Assembly: GCA_016709225.1 (NCBI GenBank)
Contig: JADJEE010000001.1
Span: 2,418,001 to 2,482,000 of the forward strand
DNA from: Deltaproteobacteria bacterium
GTDB taxonomy: Bacteria > Myxococcota_A > Polyangia > Nannocystales > Nannocystaceae
Length of the DNA stretch: 64,000 nt
Direction: 5' to 3'
Part shown: piece after piece, positions 46,188 through 55,400 of the stretch
Position numbering within the stretch: position 1 is the stretch's first letter
Layout: each line of letters begins with the position of its first letter
Translations under genes and position numbers: made by a program
The notes under the pieces: generated by a model
What the model was told of the DNA's origin: nothing
Databases searched by the model: none
What the model saw: the letters and a program-made list of their open reading frames with translations, nothing else

Positions 46188-47915
46188 ATGTCGCGGCCGA
46201 TGGATCCCCTGCACGCGCTCGCGTGGCTCTCGCTGCTCACCGCCGCGAGCGCGTGCCACGACGGGCCCATGACCGACAGCGCCTCGGACGCGAGCGGCGA
46301 CGACTCCGGTGGCGACACGGACTCCGACGGCAGCCATGACGCCGGCCGGGTGCTCGAGTGCGCCGCGCATCCGCTGCCAGACGCAGCCGGCAGCTGCATC
46401 GTCGAGCGGGCCGGCACCGCCGGCACGATCCTGCGCGGCACCGTGCTCGACGGCGAAGGCGTGCTGCGCGGCGGTGAGGTCTTCATCGACTCGAGCGGCA
46501 CGATCGCGTGCGTCGACTGTGACTGCAGCGGCACCACAGGGGCCGCATCTGCGCGGGTCTTGCAGTGCGGCGACGCGGTGATCTCACCCGGACTCGTCAA
46601 TCCCCACGATCACATCACCTACGCCAACAACGCGCCCATCGGCCAGGGCGTCGATCGCTACGAGCATCGCCACGACTGGCGCAAGGGCCAGAACGGCCAC
46701 GCCTCGCTGCACACGAACTCGGGCGCCAGCGCGAACGAGGTGCTCGGCGCCGAGCTGCGCTTCGTGATGGGCGGCGCGACCGCGGCCGCCAGCGCCGGCG
46801 GTGAGGCGGCCCTGCTGCGCAACCTCGACACCTTCGGCCTGTCCGAAGGCCTGTCGCTGCCGGTCGCCGACTCCGACACCTTCCCGCTCGACGACGCCAG
46901 CGGCGAGCAGCGCGAGCTCGGCTGCGACTACGGCAGCTCGCCGACCTCGCGCGCGAGCATCCAGGGCCACGCGTACCTGCCCCACATCGCCGAGGGCATC
47001 AACCCCGCCGCGGCCAACGAGTTCACGTGCACCGGCAGCGCCGCCGGTGAGGATCTCATGGGCCCGCAGACCGCCGTGATCCACGGCGTCGGCCTGCGAC
47101 CACCGGACATCGCCGCGATGGTCGACGCCGGCGCGATGCTGGTGTGGTCGCCGCGCTCGAACGTCGTGCTCTACGGCAACACCGCGCCGGTCACGACCAT
47201 GCGCGCGATGGGCCTGCCGATCGCGCTCGGCACCGACTGGGTCGCGTCGGGCTCGATGAACATGCAGCGCGAGCTGCAGTGCGCCGACACCCTCGACCGC
47301 GACTACTTCGGCGATGCGTTCGGCGATCGCGAGCTGTGGCAGATGGCGACCGAGCACGCCGCGCGGGCGGTCGGCGCCGGCGAGGTGCTGGGCGTGCTGG
47401 CGGCCGGCCGGGTCGGTGACGTCGCGGTGTTCCGCGGCGACGCCCACCTCGATCATCGCGCGGTGATCGACGCGGCGCCCGACGACGTCGTGCTGGTGAT
47501 GCGTGGCGGCGTGCCGTTGTTCGGTGACGACGGCCTGCTGACGGAGGGCTTCTCGGGCGGCAGCATGTGCGAGACGCTCGACGTCTGCGGCGTCGCCAAG
47601 CGGGCCTGCGTCGCGCGCGACACCCAGGGCGTGGCGACCCTCGCCGACGTGCGCGCGGCGATCGAGGCCAGCTATCCGCTCTTCTTCTGCGACACGCCCG
47701 ACGACGAGCCGACCTGCGAGCCTCGGCGCGCCGGCGAGTACGAAGGACGACCCGACGGCGATCGCGATGGCGACGGCATCGCCGACGGCGACGACCTCTG
47801 CCCCGGCGTATTCGACCCGGTCCGCCCGCTCGACGGGGGCCCGGCCGACGCCGACGGCGACGGCATCGGGGACGCGTGCGATCCCTGCCCCCTCGCCGAG
47901 GGTGATGCCTGCTGA
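46188..47915 (+). CDS. Amidohydrolase-family lipoprotein with thrombospondin-type-3 calcium repeats
   Basis: 575 residues from ATG 46188. Signal LHALAWLSLLTAASAC, Asp/Ser/Gly linker, then an amidohydrolase barrel: DAVISPGLVNPHDHITYANN (HxH ligands), GPQTAVIHGVGLRPPDIAAM, MLVWSPRSNVVLYGNTAPVT, and the Asp ligand in PIALGTDWVASGSMNMQREL, the layout of cytosine-deaminase/chlorohydrolase-like enzymes. The C-terminus carries two TSP3-like Ca repeats (DRDGDGIADGDDLCP and DADGDGIGDACDPCP), common in secreted myxobacterial proteins. Likely deaminates or hydrolyses a small ring compound outside the cell. Confidence 0.82.
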   Translation: MSRPMDPLHALAWLSLLTAASACHDGPMTDSASDASGDDSGGDTDSDGSHDAGRVLECAAHPLPDAAGSCIVERAGTAGTILRGTVLDGEGVLRGGEVFIDSSGTIACVDCDCSGTTGAASARVLQCGDAVISPGLVNPHDHITYANNAPIGQGVDRYEHRHDWRKGQNGHASLHTNSGASANEVLGAELRFVMGGATAAASAGGEAALLRNLDTFGLSEGLSLPVADSDTFPLDDASGEQRELGCDYGSSPTSRASIQGHAYLPHIAEGINPAAANEFTCTGSAAGEDLMGPQTAVIHGVGLRPPDIAAMVDAGAMLVWSPRSNVVLYGNTAPVTTMRAMGLPIALGTDWVASGSMNMQRELQCADTLDRDYFGDAFGDRELWQMATEHAARAVGAGEVLGVLAAGRVGDVAVFRGDAHLDHRAVIDAAPDDVVLVMRGGVPLFGDDGLLTEGFSGGSMCETLDVCGVAKRACVARDTQGVATLADVRAAIEASYPLFFCDTPDDEPTCEPRRAGEYEGRPDGDRDGDGIADGDDLCPGVFDPVRPLDGGPADADGDGIGDACDPCPLAEGDAC

Positions 47916-48000
47916 GGCGCCTCGCAGGTGCCCATGGGACCCGCTCCGCGCGAATTTGGGGATCCCGCCGGCGCTCTTTATCGAGCGTATTTTTTGGTTC

Positions 48001-48030
48001 TTGACTTACGTCTATTTCAGTTCTTAATAC
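48001..48030 (+). promoter_or_regulatory. Near-consensus sigma-70 promoter, apparently leaderless
   Basis: TTGACT (48001-48006) and TAATAC (48025-48030) with an 18-base spacer, in an AT-rich patch (about 47950-48035) that stands out sharply from its surroundings. The -10 ends eight bases before the ATG at 48039, so transcription should begin at or within a base or two of the start codon. No Shine-Dalgarno site is present, which fits leaderless translation. Confidence 0.7.
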
Positions 48031-48038
48031 GTCGGGTC

Positions 48039-49034
48039 ATGGCCATTCGGACGTCGATCGCCCCCCTGCCGCACCCCAGCCGCGGTCGCGTCGCACCGCC
48101 CCCGACGGTGGCGAGCCCCCGCGAGTCGCCGCGCGCCGCGGTCGTGCACGCCAGCGAGTCCATCGTCGAGTTCGACGCCGAGCTGATCGAGGCAGAGCCC
48201 GATCCCGGCATGTCGCTCGAGGAGATCGACGCCGCGCTGGTGTTCGAGGACGAGCCCGCGACGCCCGTCGTGGCGGCGCCCGTCGTCGCGGTGCCCGCCG
48301 TCGCGGCGCCCGTCGTCGCGGCGCCCGTCGTCGCGGCGCCCGTCGTCGCCGCGCCCGTCGTCGCTGCGGTCGCGCCGGATCCCGCGGCACCGACCGTGGT
48401 CGCGCGCGCGACCGCGGTGGTCCGTCCGCACGTGCACCCGGGCCGCGTCGCGCGGGCCGAGTCCAGTACCGTCGCCAGCGTGTCGAGCGGATCGCTCGTC
48501 GCTCGCGTGCCGGGTCGCTGGCCGTGGTGGCGCTACACCGCGCTGTCGGCTGGCCTCTCCGCGCTGGCGGTCACGCTCGCGATGATCGGCCGCAGCGATC
48601 ACGCCGCCGCCGCTTCGACGGCCGTCGCGAGCGATGCGGTCGAGCTGCACTACGACCCCGCGTTGGTCGCCCAGGCCGCGATGGTGCCCGTGGTGACGGC
48701 CGCCGCCACCACCACCACCGAGCCGCCGCGGCTGCTCGCACGCCGCGTCGCGCTGCGAGGGCAACGCAACCTCGCGGCCGGCATGCCTCGCCTGGCCCGC
48801 GCCGCGTTCGAGGAGGCGCTACAGCTCGATCCCCGCAACCGCGCCGCGCTGGCGGGTCTCGGTCGCCTCGAGTACGAGGCGGGTCGGCTCGCCGCCGCGA
48901 TCGAGCACCTCGAGCTCGCGCTGCAGCTCGAGCCCCGCGATCGCGAGCTGCGTTCGATGCTCGCGCAGGCCCACGAGGCCAAGGGCCACGGCCGCGCCGC
49001 GGCGCGGCACGCCCGGCTCGCGACCACACCGTGA
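48039..49034 (+). CDS. Membrane-anchored TPR protein with APVVA repeats
   Basis: 331 residues from ATG at 48039, directly behind the strong promoter. Low-complexity N-terminal half with seven APVVA-type repeats (~85-120), one membrane helix near the middle (YTALSAGLSALAVTLAMIG), then C-terminal tetratricopeptide repeats (NLAAGMPRLARAAFEEALQL, DPRNRAALAGLGRLEYEAGR, RLAAAIEHLELALQLEPRDR). Probably a scaffold that positions partners at the inner membrane. No enzymatic motif. Confidence 0.75.
   Translation: MAIRTSIAPLPHPSRGRVAPPPTVASPRESPRAAVVHASESIVEFDAELIEAEPDPGMSLEEIDAALVFEDEPATPVVAAPVVAVPAVAAPVVAAPVVAAPVVAAPVVAAVAPDPAAPTVVARATAVVRPHVHPGRVARAESSTVASVSSGSLVARVPGRWPWWRYTALSAGLSALAVTLAMIGRSDHAAAASTAVASDAVELHYDPALVAQAAMVPVVTAAATTTTEPPRLLARRVALRGQRNLAAGMPRLARAAFEEALQLDPRNRAALAGLGRLEYEAGRLAAAIEHLELALQLEPRDRELRSMLAQAHEAKGHGRAAARHARLATTP
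48256..48367 (+). repeat. 15-bp tandem repeat coding for APVVA
   Basis: About seven copies of a unit close to GCGCCCGTCGTCGCG, mostly identical, coding for alanine-proline-valine-valine-alanine in the TPR protein's linker. Confidence 0.85.
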
Positions 49035-49103
49035 GTCGCGAGCCGCCGCCGATCCCATCGGCGGCCCCAGGAGTTGGCGCCCGCCCGCGCGCCATCGCGA
49101 CGC

Positions 49104-51098
49104 TCAAGCCGCGATGTGGCCGAGCGCACGCAGCACGCCCGCGATGTTCGCGTCGTACACCTTCGCGAGCAGCTCGCTCGCCGACGTTGGCGACCCCTTG
49201 GGCAAGTAGCGGGCGCTCCACCGCACGCGGCACGCACCCGGTCCCTGCGGGCTCACCTCGATCGTGGTGACGTAGTCGGCGAACGGCAGCGGGTGCGGCT
49301 CGAGGATCGAGTACGACAGCCGGCGCGCGGCGTGGTCGTGGGCGAGCAGCCGCTCCCGCACCGTCAGGCCTTGCCCGGACAAGCTGCGGACCGCCCCCAC
49401 GCCAGCGCCCTCGACGACGCAGGTCTCCATCGCCGGCGCGCCCCAACGCACCGCCGCGCCGAAGTCTCCGAGGATCTCCCATACCGCCTCGGCGCTCGCC
49501 GCAAGGCTGCGCTCGAGCGCGAACTCTGTCGTGGTGTCGATCGCGGGCGCGGTCACGGGGCCGAGGTGCGCATACCGGCGCTCCTGCAGCACGCGCCACG
49601 TGATGCTCGCGCGGCGGGCCTCCTGCGCATGCGTGGCCCGCAGCAGCTCGTGCGCGAGCGCAGCGTCCTCGGGGCGCATCGGTTCGGTCTCGAGTCGCAG
49701 CACCGCGAGGTCGGCCTCCGGATCGGGCGGCAGGTCGGGGTGCATCCGCTCGGGCTGGCCCGCAAACGCCAGGAATGCCTCGGTGGCCACGCCATGGTGC
49801 GCCATTGCGTGACCGATCGAGTGCATCAACGCGTCGCCGAAGCGCACGAACGACTTCAGGATCCAGTAGCGAGCGACCGGCGACGGGTGATCGAGCGTCA
49901 GCTTGCGGAGATCGGCGAACACCTCGCGGTGCTCCTCGACGCGCTCGTCGAGCCAGTAGTGCTGGAGCGCGTCGGCTGCGGTCCAACCGGTCAGCTCGTC
50001 GAACCCGAGCGTCTCCCACTCGACGTAGCGGCGATTCATCTCGGCCGCGTAGAGCTGGGAGAGTCGGTTGATGCCGCGCTCGAGCGGGGTCTTCGGATCC
50101 GGGTAGGTGGTGTCGAGCAGGAACCAGTCGGCACAGGTCCAGTCGTCGACCACCCACTGCAGGAAGAACGACCGGATCATCGGCAAGAACCCGGGGTGTG
50201 GGCCGCTGCGGATCCAAGCGTGGAACGGATGCGCCCACAGCTCGTCGAACGCCGCCTGCAGGTGATCACGCAGGCCTTCGCCGTAGCCAGAGGGATGGGC
50301 GGGATGCGACAGCGACATCGCGGCCGACACGTCGTGCGCGGCGGCGGGCCGCAGCGTGGCGGCGGCACGGGCGGCCACCGCCGGCTGCGGCGGCCGCTGC
50401 CCCGCGACGAACCGGCGGGCGTGCTCCTCCCAGGCCCGGAAGTGCGCGTGGAAGATCGAGAAGGTGCGCAGCACCAACGCGGTCGCTCGCGCGCGCTCCT
50501 CGTCACACAGCGGCTCGGCGAAGAACAGCTTCTCGTCGCCGGCCTGCAGGTGTCCGGTCTCGCGGTCGAGGTGGAACTGCCCGAAGTACGGCAGCTCGAT
50601 GCCCCGCGCCGATTCGATCTGCGTGGCCAACGGCACCGTCTGGCGGAAGAACACGTTGCCGGCCGCCTCCATCGACTCGATGATCGCAAAACGCAGCCGA
50701 GGGTCGCGATTGCGATGGACCAGCGACGCGAGCTCGAAGTCGAGGCGGCGCGCCTCGAGCGTGTCGGTGCTGGTGATCCACCAGTAGATGTCGCGCGGGG
50801 CCCAGCCCAGTGCCTCGTCGACCCCGAGCAGCCGCCAGTCGGTCAGGAACAAGGCGGAGTGCGTCGCGTCCTCGGCCGCGTGCTCGTTGAGCGCGCGCTC
50901 GAGCTCGCTGCGCGGCTCGGGGTACCGCACGAAGTAGCGATTCAGGTCGCGAAACCCCATGACGAAGTCGATCGCCGCCGGGCAGAACGAGAGCTTGCCC
51001 TGCGGTGAGATCGACGGGTTGGCGAACCACTGCGTGAACAACGAGTGGCTTTGCAGGAGCCGCGCTTGGGCCCCGATCAGCTTGAAGACGGTCTTCAT
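49104..51098 (-). CDS. Three-domain oxidative enzyme: two heme-oxygenase-like helical domains plus SRPBCC
   Basis: 664 residues from ATG at 51098, behind a perfect GGAGG. Domain 1 (~1-230) is an all-helical iron-containing-redox-enzyme/heme-oxygenase-like fold with possible diiron ligands in NEHAAEDATH (71-80), ESMEAAG (141-147) and HLDRETGH (176-183). Domain 2 (~275-435) repeats the fold (LRDHLQAAFDELWAHPFHAW, LQWVVDDWTCADWFLLDTTY, FVRFGDALMHSIGHAMAHHG) with fewer obvious ligands. Domain 3 (~520-664) is an SRPBCC/START-like cyclase fold (TTTEFALERSLAASAEAVWE, VRWSARYLPKG). Lies 13 bases after the acyl-CoA-dehydrogenase-like gene, same operon. Probably tailors a small molecule; substrate unknown. 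Confidence 0.72.
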   Translation of the reverse strand: MKTVFKLIGAQARLLQSHSLFTQWFANPSISPQGKLSFCPAAIDFVMGFRDLNRYFVRYPEPRSELERALNEHAAEDATHSALFLTDWRLLGVDEALGWAPRDIYWWITSTDTLEARRLDFELASLVHRNRDPRLRFAIIESMEAAGNVFFRQTVPLATQIESARGIELPYFGQFHLDRETGHLQAGDEKLFFAEPLCDEERARATALVLRTFSIFHAHFRAWEEHARRFVAGQRPPQPAVAARAAATLRPAAAHDVSAAMSLSHPAHPSGYGEGLRDHLQAAFDELWAHPFHAWIRSGPHPGFLPMIRSFFLQWVVDDWTCADWFLLDTTYPDPKTPLERGINRLSQLYAAEMNRRYVEWETLGFDELTGWTAADALQHYWLDERVEEHREVFADLRKLTLDHPSPVARYWILKSFVRFGDALMHSIGHAMAHHGVATEAFLAFAGQPERMHPDLPPDPEADLAVLRLETEPMRPEDAALAHELLRATHAQEARRASITWRVLQERRYAHLGPVTAPAIDTTTEFALERSLAASAEAVWEILGDFGAAVRWGAPAMETCVVEGAGVGAVRSLSGQGLTVRERLLAHDHAARRLSYSILEPHPLPFADYVTTIEVSPQGPGACRVRWSARYLPKGSPTSASELLAKVYDANIAGVLRALGHIAA

Positions 51099-51111
51099 GA
51101 TCCTCCGGGGC

Positions 51112-52305
51112 TCACAGCAGGTGGGGTTCGACGGGCAGTCCGAACAACGCGCGGCCGAGCAGCTCGCGCGACGCAGGGGCCACGGTGAAGTGTTGGGTGA
51201 TCGCGTGGACATCGCGGAACGCGAGCTGCAGCGGGCTGCGCTCGTACATCGCCGACGCACCGCCGGTCGTGTACGCGAGATCGACGGCGCGGGCGGCCGA
51301 CGACACGGCGTTGGTCGCCGCGAGGCGCAGCCGGGCGCGCTGCAGCGGGCTGGCGGCGCGCCCCTCCAGCGCGTGGCGCCACAGCTGCCCGACCTCGTCG
51401 AACAGGAACGCCCGGCCCGAGGCGAGCGCTGCCTCCGCTTCGGCCACGGCTAGCTGCGCCGTCGCGCGACCGGACAACGGGGTGAGACCGCCGAACGGCG
51501 TCTTCGACTTCGCCACCACCTCGAGCTCGTCGACCGCACGGCGACCGATGCCGAGCGCCACCGAGGCGATGCTCGCCGCCAGCAACCCCAAGAACGGGAA
51601 CGTGAACGACGGCCCCTCGTAGAACGGCTCGAGCATCGGCACCCGAATCACGCGCTGCTCGGGCACGAACACGTCGACACACTCGAAGTCGTGGCTGCCG
51701 GACCCGCGCAACCCCATCGTTCGCCAGGTGTCGTGGATGCGGCAGTCGCCGGCCGCGAGCATCGGCACGATCACCTCGGGCATCCCGCCCGGGCCCAGCC
51801 GCGGCCGGTCACCCTCGAACACCACACTCGAACCCCCGAGCCAGTCACTGGCGCGGCAGTTCGAGGCGATCGACCAGCGACCCGACACCCGAAAGCCGCC
51901 GCCAACCGGGGTCGCACGGCCGCTGGGCGCCAACACCCCGGTCGTGACGGCGCGTGGATCGGCGTACATCTCGCGGCCGCCCGCCTTCGGAATGAAGGCA
52001 TCGAACGCGCTGCCGGAGCCGCTGATCATCGCGCACCACCCCGCGGCCCCATCGACCTGCGCGATGGCCTCGACGACCTGCATCATCGTGAGCGGGTCGA
52101 CCTCGAGGCCGCCGAGCTCGCGCGGCCGGCACATGCGAAAGATGCCCGCGTCGTTGAACGCGTCCGCCAGGCCACGCGGCAGCTGGCGATCGATCTCGCC
52201 CTGTGCAGCGAACTCCCGCACGAGCGGAAGCAACGCGCGCGTGGCATCGAGCAGATGGGTGGCGGAAGCGGTGACGAGGGAGGGTGATGCGGTGGATGAA
52301 ACCAT
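51112..52305 (-). CDS. Acyl-CoA dehydrogenase-fold flavoprotein (possible flavin monooxygenase)
   Basis: 397 residues from ATG at 52305. The fold is that of acyl-CoA dehydrogenases/group D flavin monooxygenases: GLADAFNDAGIFRMCRPREL, VVEAIAQVDGAAGWCAMISG, VSGRWSIASNCRASDWLGGS (flavin region), DTWRTMGLRGSGSHDFECVD, and C-terminal YTTGGASAMYERSPLQLAFR. The AAGWCAMI and SNCRASDW segments resemble HpaB/DszC-like hydroxylases more than true dehydrogenases, and no clear catalytic Glu is seen. First gene of the two-gene operon with the three-domain oxidative enzyme. A palindrome lies 25 bases upstream of its start. Confidence 0.77.
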   Translation of the reverse strand: MVSSTASPSLVTASATHLLDATRALLPLVREFAAQGEIDRQLPRGLADAFNDAGIFRMCRPRELGGLEVDPLTMMQVVEAIAQVDGAAGWCAMISGSGSAFDAFIPKAGGREMYADPRAVTTGVLAPSGRATPVGGGFRVSGRWSIASNCRASDWLGGSSVVFEGDRPRLGPGGMPEVIVPMLAAGDCRIHDTWRTMGLRGSGSHDFECVDVFVPEQRVIRVPMLEPFYEGPSFTFPFLGLLAASIASVALGIGRRAVDELEVVAKSKTPFGGLTPLSGRATAQLAVAEAEAALASGRAFLFDEVGQLWRHALEGRAASPLQRARLRLAATNAVSSAARAVDLAYTTGGASAMYERSPLQLAFRDVHAITQHFTVAPASRELLGRALFGLPVEPHLL

Positions 52306-52330
52306 GGGCGACTTCTCGGGCGCGCCCTAC

Positions 52331-52351
52331 GGCGCCCCGTATTGGGGCGCC
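52331..52351 (-). promoter_or_regulatory. Perfect 8-bp inverted repeat upstream of the oxidative operon
   Basis: GGCGCCCC and GGGGCGCC around the loop GTATT, 25 bases before the flavoprotein ATG at 52305. In the RNA it would form a very stable 5'-leader hairpin; as DNA it is a fair operator for a dimeric repressor. It is not a terminator for the upstream Lhr gene, since no U tract follows. Confidence 0.5.
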
Positions 52352-52463
52352 CCACCGCGTTTGTGACGAAGAAAAATTGCCGCGGCGATCGCGGCCGAAC
52401 CACCGATGCCTGCGATCTGCCGACGTCGCGGACGGCATCGCATGACCCGCACCGGGCGCCGCC

Positions 52464-55400
52464 CTAAGATCGCGAGGCGCGGCGCACCTCGAGCACGAGG
52501 CCACGCAGCTCGGAGGCGAAGCCGACCTCGCGCAGCGCGGCGGCGATGCGATGGTTGCGGGCCGGCTCGCCATCGATGCTCTCGACCCGCAGGCTGCGGC
52601 CCGACGACGCCGCCACCATCGCGGGCAGCGCTGCGATGGCGGCCGCCAGCAGCTCGGGTCGATCGGCGGCGGCGAAGCTGATCCAGCGCCGGCCGCCGCG
52701 ATCGAGGAACAGCACCGGCGCACCGTCGACCTCGATCACGCGCGCGCCCGCGGCCCGACGCACGCCCGCACGGTCGCTGCCCACGCGCAGCGGCCACGGC
52801 AGGCTCGCGCCCCACGGCTGCGCCGGATCGGCGGCCGCGAGCACGCGCGCATGCAGGCCCTCGCGTTCCCGCTCGGCCCGCAGCCGATCGACCGCGCCCG
52901 GGCTCGCGAACTGCACGCCGCGCAGGTGGGCGACGAAGTGGCCGCGTCGGACGCGACCGGCCTGCTCGAGCTCGCGGAACACCGGCAACACGCCCGCGAA
53001 GCCGCCCGGCTCCGCCTCGAGCGCGATCACGTCGGCCGCGACGATGCCGTGGCGATCGAGCAGCATCTGCGCGCGAGCCAGCGCGCGCTCGGTGTCGCCA
53101 ATCGGCGTGCCGATGAGCTCTGCGACCAGCGACCAACGGCCGCCACCGGTGCGCATGACCTTGCCGCGAGCCCCGCGCGCGGGGCCGTGGGCGCGCAGCG
53201 GCGCGAAGGTGTCGTTGGTGACCAGGCCCGCCCACGCGAGCTGCCACAGCGCGTCCTCGAGCTGCGCGAGCGAGACCTCGGCACCGAGCACGCGCGAGAG
53301 CTCGACCACGAACGACGCGCCGCGGTGGCGCAGATGATCGAGGATCGCCAGTGGGATCGGGCCCAGGCCCTCGGGCACGGTCGGCGGCGACAGCAGCCGC
53401 CCGACCTGCGCGCGTCGGTACAGCGCGACGCGTCCGTCGTCACCGCCCAGCGTGCCGTGTCCGACCCAGCACAGTTCCCCGCTCGCGCCGCGCTCGTCGA
53501 GCATGCGCGCGTGGAAGCCGGGCACGCGCGCCGGCAAGATCGCGTGCTCGAGCTCGTGCCACGACAGCGGCATGCCTTCGAGCCGCGCGAGTGCATCGTC
53601 GAGCACGCTGGCACCGCCGGCCGCGGCATCGAGGCCGTGCCAGCTGGGCAAGAAGCGCGCGTAGACCTCGTCGTCGACCGCTGCGATCTCTTCGCGCAGG
53701 CGCGCGAGGCTGCGGCGCTTGAGTCGACGCAACACCTCGGCGTCGCACACCAGCTCGCCGGCGTCCGGCAGCAGCGGGCCTCGCACCAGCGCACGCGTGG
53801 CCACCATTGCGTCCACGACCGGCCCCAGCTCGACGCCCCAACGCAGCGACAGCCCCGCGACGGCGAACGGACCGCGGTTGCGGGCGTGACGTGCGAGCAG
53901 CTCCGCGCGCGCGCCGGGTCGCGGCGCCAGCAGGACCTCCGGCACCCCCGGCGGCACCGCGACACCGAGGCCGTCGCGCAGGGCCGCGAGGTCTTCGATC
54001 GCCGCCGCCGTGCGCACGCCGGCGAGATCGATCCACACCGCGCGGCGCGAGGCCAACAGCTCGCGCATCCAGGTCGTCGCAGCCTCGTCGTCACCGACGC
54101 AGCACGCCGCCAGCTCCGATGCATGCAACGGCCCCAGCCGCAGCAACAGATCGTGCAGGCCGTCGGCATCGCGGGCGCGTCGATCGGGCGCGGTGCCCTG
54201 CAGCTGCGACTCGAGCTCGGCCAGCGCGTCGAGGTCGAGCATGGCCGCGACGCTCGCGAGCGCCTCTTCGCCGAGCAGCTCCCGCAGCAGGCCCTCGTCG
54301 AGCGCGAGTGCGGCCGCGCGGCGCTCGGCCAGCGGCACGTCGCCCTCGTACATGAACGCCGCGACGTAGGCGAACACCAGCTGGCGCGCGAACGGTGACG
54401 GCGAGGGTGTCTGCACGTGGTCGACCCGAATCTCCCGCGACGCGACCCCGCGCAGCAGCTCCACCAGCGCCGGCAGATCGAACACGTCCTGCAGGCACGC
54501 GCGGTAGGTCTCGATCACGATCGGGAATGACGGGTGCTCGCGCGCGACCGCCAGCAGCTGCTGCGATCGCAGTCGTTGGGCCCACAGCGGCGTGCGCTGC
54601 CCCGCGCGGCGTCGTGGCAGCAGCAGCGCCCGCGCCGCGTTCTCGCGGAACATCCCGGCGAACAGCGCGGAGTGGGCGAGCTGCGCGACGATGCGCTCCT
54701 GCACCGTCTCGGGATCGGGCAGCAGCCACTCGAGCGAGGGCAGCTCCTCGACCTCGACGATGCGCAGCGCGATGCCGTCGTCGCTCCACGTGGTCTGCAG
54801 CGAGAGCCCGTGCCGCGCCGCGAACTCGGCCTCGATCGCCAGCGCCCACGGGGCGTGCACGCGGGCGCCGAAGGGCGACAGGATGCAGACCCGCCAGTCG
54901 CCGACCTCGTCGCGGAAGCGCTCGATCGTGATCGCGCGATCGCTCGGCACCACGCCGGTGGCGTCACGTTGCTCGTGCACGTAGGCGAGCAGGTTCTGGG
55001 CCGCCCACGCGTCGAGCGACCACGCGGTGCGCAACCACGCCAGCGCCTCGTCGCCGCTGCGGCTGGCCAGCTCGCGCGTCAGCGCTCCGATCGCGCGACC
55101 GAGCTCGAGCGGTCGCCCGGGGCCGTCGCCGCGCCAGAACGGCAGCCGCCCGCTCTCGCCGGGCGCGGGCGATACCACCACGCGATCGCGGGTGATGTGG
55201 TCGATCCGCCACGCACTCGCGCCCAGCGTGATGACCTGGCCGGGCGCCGACTCGTGCACCATCTCCTCGTCGAGCTCACCCACGCGCGGCCCGCCCTCGC
55301 CGGCGTGCACCGGGTAGAGCCCGCGATCGGGGATCGTGCCGGCGTTCTGCAGCGCGAGCTGCAACGCACCGCGGCGCGCGGCCAGCCGATCGTGCTCGCG

